A stretch of DNA of 64,000 nt from Oceanirhabdus sp. W0125-5 (GCF_027938815.1 NZ_CP115913.1:430001-494000), one strand, 5' to 3'; positions 30,630 through 39,972 are shown, counted from the first letter of the stretch. Numbers and translations: made by a program. Notes: generated from the sequence alone by a model not told the origin.

Positions 30630-31469
30630 ATGGATAAAAGTAAAATGAAAAATATGTTAACGGTAGTAATACTTTTAACATTATTAATAGGAATAAATGC
30701 GTTTTTTGCATATAATATCGTATTCCATAAATCAGAAGTTGAAATAATTAAAGATACTAGAGATAAAATAATGGTATCAGTAGAAAATTTTAAAGAAATC
30801 GATAGCAAAATAGATAAAGAGGTTAATAAACTTAAGGGTCAGGAAATAATAGATGAAGATTATAAAATGTTAAATCAATTTATAAAAGAACAGAAAAATA
30901 CATATGTAGGACTTGAAAATTTAGGTCACAATAATAAGCTAAAGAAAGAAATTCTGCAAATTAGTGGATTAATGGAAGATAATTATGATATGAATACGCT
31001 TATTTTAACAAAATTAATCGAAAACAATATTGAAGAAGTAGAATTATATCTTGATAATAAGAAGTTTATAATCAAAACTTTAGAAGATTCATATATTCAA
31101 ATATATTCAAGTATCGAGAGAGAAATAAATCCCATTGACAGAGAAAAATTGGTGGAAGAGAATATAAAAAATATAATATTAGGTCATTGGAAAGATGATA
31201 TAAATGAAGTAGATTATTATTTTAATAATGACAATGAGGTTATTATTGTAAGAAATAGTGGAACAATAATATATGAGTACAAATTTATTAGCTTTGAAAA
31301 TGGTATTTTTAAAATAATAATTGATAGTGAAGATAAAAAGATAGAAAAAAATTTACTTTTAGATAAAAGTAATAAGTCTGCTAAAGTTAAAAGTATATAT
31401 AATAAAAAAGAAAGTTTGGAGTATTGGTCATATATCAATTCAATCCAAAAACCTGTAGAGAATCCATAG
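30630..31469 (+). CDS. Membrane-anchored protein of unknown function
   Basis: I do not recognise a family. The 279 residues start MDKSKMKNMLTVVILLTLLIGINAFFAYNIVFH, one N-terminal membrane segment with the rest probably outside the cell. A helical, highly charged region follows (IIKDTRDKIMVSVENFKEIDSKIDKEVNKLKGQEI to about 185), then a beta-rich C-terminal domain with ILGHWKDDINEVDYYFNNDNEVIIVRNSGTIIYEYKFISFENG, reminiscent of lipocalin-like domains in clostridial surface proteins. ATG 30630 has GGGAGGATTAT upstream. It follows the histidine kinase by 46 bp, so a shared signal is plausible but unproven. Confidence 0.75.
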   Translation: MDKSKMKNMLTVVILLTLLIGINAFFAYNIVFHKSEVEIIKDTRDKIMVSVENFKEIDSKIDKEVNKLKGQEIIDEDYKMLNQFIKEQKNTYVGLENLGHNNKLKKEILQISGLMEDNYDMNTLILTKLIENNIEEVELYLDNKKFIIKTLEDSYIQIYSSIEREINPIDREKLVEENIKNIILGHWKDDINEVDYYFNNDNEVIIVRNSGTIIYEYKFISFENGIFKIIIDSEDKKIEKNLLLDKSNKSAKVKSIYNKKESLEYWSYINSIQKPVENP

Positions 31470-31479
31470 ATAAACTTTA

Positions 31480-31532
31480 TTTATACATATCCCAAAATCG
31501 CAGCGATTCAATGAGTTTTGGGTGTGTATAAA
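31480..31532 (+). terminator. Three-tier hairpin, probable terminator
   Basis: Outer stem TTTATACA (31480-31487) with TGTATAAA (31525-31532), middle stem CCCAAAA (31491-31497) with TTTTGGG (31516-31522), and a small AATCG/CGATT hairpin inside. It closes the sensor operon before yhaM. The T run after it is short and broken, so processing or attenuation is also possible. Confidence 0.6.
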
Positions 31533-31583
31533 TTTAGTTTTAACTTGTAATTTTTATAACTAATAATTTTCAGAGGTGAAAGA

Positions 31584-32537
31584 ATGGAAAGAAAGAATAT
31601 TTCACTATTACGAAATGGTGACAAGATAAGAGAAGTATATCTTATAAAGGATGTAACATGTAGATTAACTAATGGAAGTAATAATAAATTCTTGGATATA
31701 AATTTAATCGATAGAACTGGGATAATAAATGCAAAGCTTTGGAAATGTAGTGATGAGCAAGCAGAACAAATAAAACCGAATAAATTAATTAACATATGTG
31801 GTAATGTATTAGATTGGAAGGGAAAGCTTCAAGTAAAAATAGATTCATTTGAATTAATTGAAAATATGGATGACTATGATTTAGCGTTGTTCGTTCCTAC
31901 TGCACCATATAAATCTGAAAAAATGATAGAACATATACAAAACGAAGTCAGTAATATTAAAAACAAAGATATACAAAGATTGCTTGAATATGTACTACAA
32001 GATAAAATGCAGGAGTTATTATATTATCCAGCAGCAAAATCAAACCACCATGCTATTAAAGGTGGATTACTATACCATACAGTAACAATGATGAGGTCTG
32101 CTCATAGATTATGTGAAGTTTATGATTTCTTAAATAAAGATTTATTGATGGCAGGAATAATACTACATGATATGTCTAAAATTGAAGAAATGAATGCAAA
32201 TGAACTAGGCTTAGTAAATGAATATTCAATTGAGGGGCAGTTACTTGGTCATATAACAATGGGAGTAAGATATGTAGAGAGAATATCAAAAGAGCTTAAT
32301 ATTGATAGTGAGGTATCTTTGTTACTTCAGCACATGATTTTAAGTCATCACTATGAGGCGGAATATGGAAGCCCTAAAAAGCCAATGATTCCTGAAGCTG
32401 AATTATTGCATCATTTGGATATAATAGATGCAAGAATGTATGATATGAAAAAAGCTATTGAAAACTGTGAAAAAGGTACATTTTCAGAGAAAATATATTC
32501 CTTAGATGGAATTTGTGTATATAAACATAAACTATAA
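31584..32537 (+). CDS. yhaM: 3'-5' exoribonuclease YhaM family (OB fold plus HD domain)
   Basis: RNase of 317 aa. The N-terminal OB-type nucleic-acid-binding domain runs to about residue 100 (LIKDVTCRLTNGSNNKFLDINLIDRTGIINAKLWKC), the C-terminal HD domain from about 150 has NHHAIKGGLLYHTVTMMRSAHRLCEVY, LLMAGIILHDMSKIEE with the HD metal pair, and ILSHHYEAEYGSPKKP. The length and order match B. subtilis YhaM, which trims RNA and can also act on DNA ends. RBS AGAGGTGAAAGA. Confidence 0.92.
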   Translation: MERKNISLLRNGDKIREVYLIKDVTCRLTNGSNNKFLDINLIDRTGIINAKLWKCSDEQAEQIKPNKLINICGNVLDWKGKLQVKIDSFELIENMDDYDLALFVPTAPYKSEKMIEHIQNEVSNIKNKDIQRLLEYVLQDKMQELLYYPAAKSNHHAIKGGLLYHTVTMMRSAHRLCEVYDFLNKDLLMAGIILHDMSKIEEMNANELGLVNEYSIEGQLLGHITMGVRYVERISKELNIDSEVSLLLQHMILSHHYEAEYGSPKKPMIPEAELLHHLDIIDARMYDMKKAIENCEKGTFSEKIYSLDGICVYKHKL

Positions 32538-32582
32538 TGCGAAAATAAATTATTAAATTATGATTAATATTCGTAAAAATAG

Positions 32583-32611
32583 TTGACGATATAAGTACAC
32601 TTTGATAATAT
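32583..32611 (+). promoter_or_regulatory. Promoter of purA
   Basis: TTGACG (32583-32588), 17 bp, TAATAT (32606-32611), 87 bp before the purA start. One mismatch in each hexamer (TTGACG for TTGACA, TAATAT for TATAAT differs at two positions). No PurR-type box is evident. Confidence 0.68.
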
Positions 32612-32688
32612 ACTGAGTGTAATTAGTTATTTATTTGAATGTGACTTAAACTAGTTAAAATAAAAAATCTACTAAGTGTAGAAAGTGA

Positions 32689-33987
<1,299 letters not shown>

Positions 33988-33996
33988 TAAAACCGT

Positions 33997-34136
33997 AATG
34001 GAAAATGGATAATGTATAATGGAGAATGATTGACATTTCTCTTCGAGAAATTTTAATTTTATTGTTTCCATGGACAATATCATTCTGCTCGTTTCATTTA
34101 GAATGAAACATTACACTTTATATACAATATTTTATT
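33997..34136. repeat. Multi-hairpin repeat, left half of a split copy (A)
   Basis: Left part of the 240-250 bp element found intact at 38141-38380 and 51541-51786. It has the left terminal arm (34000-34030), the perfect hairpin ATTTCTC/GAGAAAT (34035-34041 with 34045-34051), the conserved TTTTAATTTTATTGTT, the GTTTCATT/AATGAAAC hairpin, and stops after ATACAATATTTTAT. The missing right half appears at 35550-35675. An exact 18-base match (34004-34021 with the complement of 35644-35661) ties the two halves together. Confidence 0.85.
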
Positions 34137-34179
34137 AAATATAAGATATATAAGACTATGTTTGATAATATGATGATTA

Positions 34180-34212
34180 AAAGGGAACTTTCGTGTGAAG
34201 GTTCCCTTTGTT
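34180..34212 (+). terminator. Strong hairpin after purA
   Basis: AAAGGGAAC (34180-34188) pairs with GTTCCCTTT (34201-34209), continuing inward with TTTC/GAAG to a GTGT loop, 13 bp in all. T-rich DNA follows. It could end purA or, read the other way, the minus-strand membrane genes. Confidence 0.8.
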
Positions 34213-34325
34213 TATGTTTGTAGTTAAGTATTTAAAGAAGTTATTTGATTATGATATGAAATTTTTTTATTGTGAATTAACATATTTCTTTAGTTAGTAA
34301 ATCAAATAAGAGTAATGTGCATTAA

Positions 34326-34772
34326 CTATACCAATAATTTTTTATTGTCCTTATAAAAACAAGTAATAATTGAGTAGCCAAGTGTCATTTGAAAAACAGG
34401 CATAAATACTGAACCATTCATTAGTAATACACCAATGGGATATGCTAAAAAATCGCGAATAATTGGGTTATCGATGCAGTAAATAGCAATACCAAATGAA
34501 AAGTATAATGACGGTATTCCCATAAATATTATTTTGGGTAAATTGACCATCCACTTTCCTTTTTTCTTTATTTCAGAAAGAAAATGCTCTAAACCAAAAA
34601 ACACCCCAATGCTTCCATAAAAACTAATATACATAGCAGTATTATAAAATGGTCGAAAATTAAGCTTTTGATTATTTTTTAATATAATTAGAAAGATATA
34701 TTGCCCCCAACGTACTAAAATAAGAATTAGACAAGTATAAACAAGATATTTTATCCACGATTTTACTTTCAT
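34326..34772 (-). CDS. Unknown integral membrane protein (4 segments)
   Basis: No family recognised. The 148 residues show four hydrophobic segments, around 9-31, 43-62, 78-101 and 115-140, separated by short basic loops (KNNQKLNFRPFYN, LSEIKKKGKWMVNLPK). No catalytic motif or cysteine cluster stands out. GGAGGCAATTATTC precedes the ATG. It forms a minus-strand pair with the next membrane gene, and both lie between the two halves of a split repeat, so this 1.4 kb stretch may have arrived as an insertion. Confidence 0.7.
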   Translation of the reverse strand: MKVKSWIKYLVYTCLILILVRWGQYIFLIILKNNQKLNFRPFYNTAMYISFYGSIGVFFGLEHFLSEIKKKGKWMVNLPKIIFMGIPSLYFSFGIAIYCIDNPIIRDFLAYPIGVLLMNGSVFMPVFQMTLGYSIITCFYKDNKKLLV

Positions 34773-34927
34773 GAATAATTGCCTCCATCTTCAAAATTAA
34801 TTAATATAATCTTACTATGCTAAATTAGAAATTATTCTTTTTCCGTAACAATATAACTATATTATGCTTCAAGTAATTCACATACATTTAAGTATATATA
34901 TTGTACAACGTAGAATATATTACGTTT

Positions 34928-35416
34928 TTATAGAATATTTATATCTATCCAAAGTAAAAGAAAATTAAATAAAATAGAAAAAATTATAAAACTAATCCGT
35001 TCATCAATTAAAACATCCTTTTTTATTATTAAATAAATAATTTTTTCAAAGATTTTAATTGTCCATATGATTGGTCTGTTGAAAATAAACAACATTAGAT
35101 ACCACAAGAGTGTAATGATATAGAATTCTTTTAAACTGATTAAATTATTAAAATTTAATATTAAATCTAATTTTTTAAAAGGATTAAGCCATAAGTAAAT
35201 CATAATTTCTAAATGACACAAAATATAAGTTAAAAACACCATATAAATCCTAGTTCTTGCAGGGGCAAAATTGCGAGTTTTTTCTTTCCATTGATTTATC
35301 ATTTCTTGTGAAGGTGTATATTTTCCCCATGGTGGAACTGTTAGAGCTTCTTTTAGCGTAGTTAATGGTTTATTGAATATGTAATACTTTAGTGGTTGCC
35401 TTTGTCGATCTAACAT
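34928..35416 (-). CDS. Unknown membrane protein (about 3 segments)
   Basis: No family recognised. The 162-residue protein has a soluble N-terminal part (MLDRQRQPLKYYIFNKPLTTLKEALTVPPWGKYTPSQEMINQWKEKTRNF, about 50 residues) and three hydrophobic segments around 56-78, 98-115 and 140-160. AAAGGAAAATAAAAA is upstream of the ATG. It is 155 bp upstream of the other membrane gene on the same strand. Both may have entered together between the half repeats at 34.1 and 35.55 kb. Confidence 0.68.
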   Translation of the reverse strand: MLDRQRQPLKYYIFNKPLTTLKEALTVPPWGKYTPSQEMINQWKEKTRNFAPARTRIYMVFLTYILCHLEIMIYLWLNPFKKLDLILNFNNLISLKEFYIITLLWYLMLFIFNRPIIWTIKIFEKIIYLIIKKDVLIDERISFIIFSILFNFLLLWIDINIL

Positions 35417-35549
35417 TTTTTATTTTCCTTTCTTTATTTCTATATTTTTTATAATTTGTATATATTGTACATAGCAATACTTTAATTATATAAAATGGTT
35501 CCATTAATTTAAAGGATTTAACATCTAAAGCTAAATATAAAATTCTAAA

Positions 35550-35675
35550 TACAATATTTTATCCAGAGGATAAAATGAGTAACAACTACTTGTCCTAAAG
35601 AACAATAAAAATAAAGCTTCTCACGCCAGTGAGAAGCATCCATCATTATACATTATCCATTATCAATTATACATT
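35550..35675. repeat. Multi-hairpin repeat, right half of a split copy (B)
   Basis: Starts at ATACAATATTTTAT, the same 14 bases that end half A, then has the perfect hairpin ATTTTATCC/GGATAAAAT, the conserved GAGTAA, CTAAAGAACAATAAAAA, the terminal hairpin GCTTCTCAC/GTGAGAAGC (35616-35624 with 35629-35637), and the right arm to 35675. Together with half A it restores an element of about 254 bp. Confidence 0.85.
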
Positions 35676-35680
35676 CGGTT

Positions 35681-36385
35681 TTAATTATATACGTAGCCTG
35701 TAGAGAATGATTTAAGAGGTATTTTAAATTCAGGAATACCTGTTGAATAAGGGGCTATTTCATAAAGGTCATAATAAACAACTAAATTATCTTTTTCTAT
35801 ATAAAATTTAGTATCATCACAAATATTATTTATTAATGATTTTGCATTTTTAAAGTATGACTCAGGATCAAGCTCAATATCTTTATGTATTTTTTTAATA
35901 ACTATATCTTTATAATCAAAATTCTCTTTAAACAAGGATGATAATGTAACATCTTTATCTTTTGATAAATCAACTGTTGTAGAGTTATAATAATAATTCC
36001 CATGAGCGCCTCCAGTATACTCATAGAAGCCCATTAATATACATAGCATAGATTCATTGTTTAACTTGATTTCATAGTCCGTAGAAACGATATATGGGGT
36101 TATGGTTAAGCCTTCTTTTTTTGCTTCATCATAATACCTTTTAGCTAAGGTTTCAATATCATCTTTAAGTACTTTAGCTTGAATATCGAATTTTTTATTG
36201 ATAGTATCTTGTAACGACTGATCAGTCAATCCTGTAACCACTGGTATTTTAAGATTTGATTTAAAATAATTTGTTTTATATTTAACTTCTTTTGTTTTAA
36301 TAGTAATAGGTGAAATTGCAAATACTATATTACATAAAGTGAATATTAAAAATGATAAAAATATTAATGTTTTTTTTAAGTTCAT
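35681..36385 (-). CDS. Secreted DUF4163/DUF3298 protein (RsiV-like domain)
   Basis: A 234-residue exported protein. The N-terminal signal peptide is MNLKKTLIFLSFLIFTLCNIVFA. A DUF4163-like region (SDQ-free here, ITIKTKEVKYKTNYFKSNLKIPVVTGLTDQSLQDTINKKF) precedes the DUF3298 block with YEYTGGAHGNYYYNSTTVDLSKDKDVTLSSLF near 125 and DLYEIAPYSTGIPEFKIPLKSF near the end. In RsiV this domain binds lysozyme; there is no anti-sigma helix or sigma gene here, so the role is open. No membrane anchor beyond the signal is seen. RBS GGAGGTTTGTTCGT. Confidence 0.82.
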   Translation of the reverse strand: MNLKKTLIFLSFLIFTLCNIVFAISPITIKTKEVKYKTNYFKSNLKIPVVTGLTDQSLQDTINKKFDIQAKVLKDDIETLAKRYYDEAKKEGLTITPYIVSTDYEIKLNNESMLCILMGFYEYTGGAHGNYYYNSTTVDLSKDKDVTLSSLFKENFDYKDIVIKKIHKDIELDPESYFKNAKSLINNICDDTKFYIEKDNLVVYYDLYEIAPYSTGIPEFKIPLKSFSTGYVYN

Positions 36386-36567
36386 ACGAACAAACCTCCA
36401 TAATAATTATTTTTGGAATAAAATACACTGCATTCGTATTTTTTGTTATTTAATAAAAAATATTCAAATATTAAAATTTTTCTTGCTCAATTTACGTATC
36501 ATAATAAAAAGTGTTATAATATTTTTAAAACATTAAAACAAAAACAAAAAGTTTAAGGAGTGATATT

Positions 36568-36759
36568 ATGAAAATCACAAAAGATATGACTATAGGAGAA
36601 GTTGTTAAAAACTATCCGAAATCACCTGAAGTTTTAATGGGATTCGGTATGGGTTGTGTTGGTTGTCCATCAGCTCAAGCAGAAACTATTGAAGAAGCTT
36701 CAATGGTACATGGCATAGATTTAGAAAAATTATTAGAAGAATTAAACAAAATAGCTTAG
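36568..36759 (+). CDS. DUF1858 redox-type small protein
   Basis: A 63-residue protein, MKITKDMTIGEVVKNYPKSPEVLMGFGMGCVGCPSAQAETIEEASMVHGIDLEKLLEELNKIA. The GMGCVGCP motif with a CxxC pair is the signature of the DUF1858 domain (named for linkage to hybrid-cluster proteins) and suggests a redox or metal site. No hybrid-cluster gene is close by. RBS AAGGAGTGATATT precedes the ATG. A terminator follows immediately and its alternative fold includes the stop codon. Confidence 0.88.
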   Translation: MKITKDMTIGEVVKNYPKSPEVLMGFGMGCVGCPSAQAETIEEASMVHGIDLEKLLEELNKIA

Positions 36760-36790
36760 TAAGAGGATAGTACTAAGCTATCCTTTTTCT
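36751..36790 (+). terminator. Terminator after the DUF1858 gene, with an alternative hairpin
   Basis: AGGATAG (36764-36770) pairs with CTATCCT (36778-36784) followed by TTTTT. An exclusive alternative, ATAGCTTAGTA (36751-36761) with TACTAAGCTAT (36771-36781), is 11 bp and perfect and spans the stop codon. Confidence 0.75.
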
Positions 36791-36826
36791 TTGTTTTATG
36801 TAAAATCAATATATTGAGGTAAATAC

Positions 36827-38134
36827 ATGAAAAATATAATTAAGATTTTAGTTGCAATAACCTTCGTATTATTGAGTATATTTATTGTTATAAATTATAA
36901 TCATAAATATCAAAATTTTATTATTGAAGCAGAGACCATTGATGATTATGGAACATGGTATGTAAATTTTGACCATGAAGTAGAAATGGATGATATTATT
37001 AATTCAGTAAAAATAATAGATGACAATGGAGAATTAAAAGACATTATTTTAAGTTATAGTGACGAATTAAAAAAATCAATAATTATTAAACCAAAAGAAG
37101 AATATCAAGTAGATGAAAAATATAAACTAATTATCGATGATATATATAATAAAAATAATATGAAGATAAATAAGTACATCACAAGAGAATTTTATGTTAA
37201 TATGAAACCGTTAGAAATAGAGGTTTTACACCCCAAAATTGATGAGCAATATAAAATTACATTAATATTTAACCAAGAAATAAAAAAAGATGATAAAACA
37301 ACTGAAGCAATAAAGGTAGTAGATAGTAAAGGTATATCATTAAATATTAAAATTAGTGATGATGAGGAAAGTCCTAATAAATTATTCATAGAAATATTAG
37401 ATAAGCTAATACCTAAGCAAGAATATACTGTCAAGGTTAAGGGACAAATAACAACTAAACATCATAATATTATGTTAAATGCACTAGAGTTTAAATTTCC
37501 AGTTCCAAAGATAAAATTAGATGAGAGTTTAGGACTTGGAGTTTATGAGACTGATAGAAAAATAAATGACAGAAACTACGAGTGGTATATTGATCAGGGA
37601 AATACAGGGGAACATTCAGAAAATAATAGTGGACCAGCTGTAGCCGTAATGGCAGCAAAATGGCTAAATAAAGATGCTGAAGTAAGCGTTAATAGAGCAA
37701 GAAAAATATATTATCCTGATGGAGATGAGTGGTTTTCAGTAACATTAAAGAGTTTTTTTGATGAGTATTCTATACCTGCTATTGTAGCTGAAGATATAAA
37801 AAGTATAGATATAAAAAATCAAATTGATAATGATAATATCGTTATTGCATATATTGATCCTAAATATATACCTTATGAAAGCAATGAGAATAGTCATATT
37901 AATCGTTATAAAATTCAAGAAAAAAAGCACTATATATTAATAAAAGGATATAGAGTGGTAGATGATAAGCTTTATTATGAAATATATGATCCATATAATT
38001 TTGGAAGTGTATATGAAGATAATGAACTAAAGGGAAAAGACAGATATTACTACGAAGTTGATTTAATTAATTCTATAAAAAATTCATGGGATAATATTAT
38101 TATTGTTTCTTCAGACATTGATGAAGATAATTAA
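36827..38134 (+). CDS. Anchored Ig-like plus C39-peptidase-like protein, catalytic Cys replaced
   Basis: A 435-residue protein with an N-terminal membrane segment (MKNIIKILVAITFVLLSIFIVINY), two Ig-like/Big-type beta domains (about 30-125 and 126-225; YVNFDHEVEMDDI and ITLIFNQEIKKDDK), then a C39-type peptidase fold. In C39 peptidases the catalytic Cys lies in a CGPA motif; here it is NNSGPAVAVMAAKW with Ser268 (AGT codon). His368 in KKHYILIKGY and Asp388 in YEIYDPY look intact. So it is either a pseudoenzyme or a Ser variant. The RBS is GAGGTAAATAC. A repeat copy follows 6 bp after the stop. Confidence 0.8.
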   Translation: MKNIIKILVAITFVLLSIFIVINYNHKYQNFIIEAETIDDYGTWYVNFDHEVEMDDIINSVKIIDDNGELKDIILSYSDELKKSIIIKPKEEYQVDEKYKLIIDDIYNKNNMKINKYITREFYVNMKPLEIEVLHPKIDEQYKITLIFNQEIKKDDKTTEAIKVVDSKGISLNIKISDDEESPNKLFIEILDKLIPKQEYTVKVKGQITTKHHNIMLNALEFKFPVPKIKLDESLGLGVYETDRKINDRNYEWYIDQGNTGEHSENNSGPAVAVMAAKWLNKDAEVSVNRARKIYYPDGDEWFSVTLKSFFDEYSIPAIVAEDIKSIDIKNQIDNDNIVIAYIDPKYIPYESNENSHINRYKIQEKKHYILIKGYRVVDDKLYYEIYDPYNFGSVYEDNELKGKDRYYYEVDLINSIKNSWDNIIIVSSDIDEDN

Positions 38135-38140
38135 AAGATA

Positions 38141-38380
38141 ATTGAGAATGTATAATGTATAATGAATGACATTTCTCTCCGAGAAATTTTAATATTATTG
38201 TTCATAGGCAATAATAGTTTACTTGTTTCATTATTAATGAAACATTGTACTTTAAAATACAATATTTTATCTCAGATAAAATGAGTAAAAAAATATTGTT
38301 CTAAAGAACCAAAAAATTTAGCTTCTCACGAAAGTGAGAAGCATCCATAATTATACATTCTACATTGTACATTATACATT
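38141..38380. repeat. Multi-hairpin repeat, intact copy C
   Basis: A 240 bp element between convergent genes. Its arms start ATTGAGAATGTATAATG and end with the inverted relation (CATTGTACATTATACATT). Inside are ATTTCTC/GAGAAAT (38171-38187), then three hairpins that abut without a gap: GTTTCATT/AATGAAAC 38225-38243, ATTGTA/TACAAT 38244-38263, ATTTTATC/GATAAAAT 38264-38282, with a TTTACTT/GAGTAAA closing stem, and GCTTCTCAC/GTGAGAAGC at 38321-38342. No reading frame or transposase is present. Confidence 0.9.
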
Positions 38381-38387
38381 TGTTTTA

Positions 38388-38408
38388 AGGCACTTTTGTG
38401 TCTTTTTT
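38388..38408 (+). terminator. Weak terminator downstream of copy C
   Basis: GGCAC (38389-38393), TTTT loop, GTGTC (38398-38402), then TTTTTTAT. Only a 5 bp stem with one G-T pair. It lies between convergent genes and may serve the C39-like gene. Confidence 0.5.
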
Positions 38409-39624
38409 ATTTTGAGGCGTTTTTACCAGCAACAGCACCAGAACTCCAAGCCCATTGAAGGTTATATCCGCCACAATCACCATCTACATCAAGAATTTCA
38501 CCACAGAAAAATAGATTTTTTTCTTTTGTTGATTCAAGAGTAACAGGGTTTATTTCATCAAGAGAAACTCCACCACTGGTAACTTGAGCTGAATCAAAAC
38601 TCTTTGTTCCTGTAGCTATAAATTTCCATGATTTAAGTGTATTAATAATAACATTATGTTCATCACTAGTTATTTCCCAACAAGGTTTATGAATATTATG
38701 GATACCACAGTCTTTTAAAAATATTGGTATCAATTTTTTATTTAAAAGACCTATAAAAGAGTCATGAATGCTTCTGTAACCCACAATACCCCAATGTGAT
38801 TCTAGGAAATCACTTAAATTATCAATGGACATTTCAGGGAATAAATCTAAATCAATAGTACAATTTGAGTTCCTTGAAATTATACCACTAAGCTGAAGAA
38901 TTGGGGGGCCTGAGATTCCATAATCAGTAAACAGGATTTCACCATATTCAGAACGAATCATCTTTTTATTAACAAAAACAGTAGCGTTACCATTAAACTT
39001 AACTCCAGATAATGCTTTTAGTTTTGGATAATTAAGGGTAACTTGAACTATGGCAGGCATAAGTTTTACTATATTATGTTTAAAAATCTTAGCATATTTA
39101 TAGCCTGAGCCATCAGAACCTGTCTTTGGATATGATTTACCACCAGTTGCAATTATTAGTTTATTACATGAGTATTCTTCGTTATTTGTAACAATTAAAA
39201 ACTTATTATCTTTCTTAGATATATCAAATACCTGTGTATTTAAATATAAGGGTATAGACTTATCATTCAAAGAAAATAACAGTAAATCAACTACTGATGA
39301 AGCTTGAAGTGATAGGGGGTAAAGTTTATCATTTTCAAGTAAAGTCAAATTCAAGCCGATTGATTTAAAAAAATCTTTTGTATCATTTAAAGAAAAATTT
39401 GATAAAATATTTTTTATAAGTTCTTTAGATGAACTAGTATGATAATTGTTAATATCTATACTATTATTTGAGATATTACATCTACCATTTCCCGTTACAA
39501 GAATTTTTTTTGCAACCCTATCTTTATGTTCAATTATAGCCACATCGCTGCCCATATCTTTAGCTACTAGAGAGGCCATGATTCCTGACGCTCCGCCACC
39601 AATTACAATAATATCGTGAAACAA
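38407..39624 (-). CDS. NAD(P)/FAD-dependent oxidoreductase, HI0933/YhiN family
   Basis: Flavoprotein of 405 aa with the N-terminal Rossmann motif DIIVIGGGASGIMASLVAKDMG, the family signature VTGNGRCNISNN near 50, KLIIATGGKSYPKTGSDGSGYKYAK near 165, and the C-terminal ATGTKSFDSAQVTSGGVSLDEINP and LFFCGEILDVDGDCGGYNLQWAWSSGAVAG. The substrate is unknown for this family. The start is TTG 39624 because AAAGGAGTGATTATT precedes it; the frame extends upstream to 39651 through a poor start. Transcribed alone, facing the C39-like gene. Confidence 0.92.
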   Translation of the reverse strand: MFHDIIVIGGGASGIMASLVAKDMGSDVAIIEHKDRVAKKILVTGNGRCNISNNSIDINNYHTSSSKELIKNILSNFSLNDTKDFFKSIGLNLTLLENDKLYPLSLQASSVVDLLLFSLNDKSIPLYLNTQVFDISKKDNKFLIVTNNEEYSCNKLIIATGGKSYPKTGSDGSGYKYAKIFKHNIVKLMPAIVQVTLNYPKLKALSGVKFNGNATVFVNKKMIRSEYGEILFTDYGISGPPILQLSGIISRNSNCTIDLDLFPEMSIDNLSDFLESHWGIVGYRSIHDSFIGLLNKKLIPIFLKDCGIHNIHKPCWEITSDEHNVIINTLKSWKFIATGTKSFDSAQVTSGGVSLDEINPVTLESTKEKNLFFCGEILDVDGDCGGYNLQWAWSSGAVAGKNASK

Positions 39625-39647
39625 AATAATCACTCCTTTTATATAAT

Positions 39648-39702
39648 GCACAAAGAACAGAGAATAAAGAACAAATTTTGTTCTTTGCTCTTTGATATAT
39701 GC
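39648..39702. repeat. Palindrome built of AAAGAACA units
   Basis: GCACAAAGAACAGAG and TAAAGAACAAA on the left mirror TTTGTTCTTTGCTCTTTG on the right (AAAGAACAAA with TTTGTTCTTT pairs perfectly around 39666-39685). It lies just upstream of the HI0933-family gene. It resembles the arm-only palindrome at 63.37 kb in being built of short tandem units. The rest of the 348 bp gap to the tRNA array holds two promoters. Confidence 0.5.
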
Positions 39703-39833
39703 TATTTAATTTAATAATATTTATCAAGTTAAAATACATCTGATGTACTTAGATAATCCAAACTCTCAAAGCAAGTTATATATGTATTATACCTAAAAAA
39801 TTGAGATAAATAAAAAAAACTTTAAAAAAGTTA

Positions 39834-39862
39834 TTGACATATTGCTCAAAATTCGGTATGAT
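39834..39862 (+). promoter_or_regulatory. Upstream tRNA array promoter
   Basis: Perfect TTGACA (39834-39839), 17 bp, TATGAT (39857-39862). First of two tandem promoters for the tRNA array. Confidence 0.85.
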
Positions 39863-39921
39863 ATTGCTTGTCGGGTTTCGAGATTACTTCTCGAGCAACA
39901 CTCCCAAGTAAAAAAAAAGTG

Positions 39922-39950
39922 TTGACAAAAATCATCACACAGGGTAAAAT
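39922..39950 (+). promoter_or_regulatory. Second tRNA array promoter
   Basis: Perfect TTGACA (39922-39927), 17 bp, TAAAAT (39945-39950), 23 bp before the first tRNA. Tandem strong promoters fit high tRNA output. Confidence 0.87.
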
Positions 39951-39972
39951 AATCTCTGTCGGTGAACAACAA

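Noticed and set aside
38141..38380. Considered as an ordinary insertion sequence or transposon
   Set aside because: No reading frame, no transposase and arms that differ between copies; only a non-autonomous or structural element fits.
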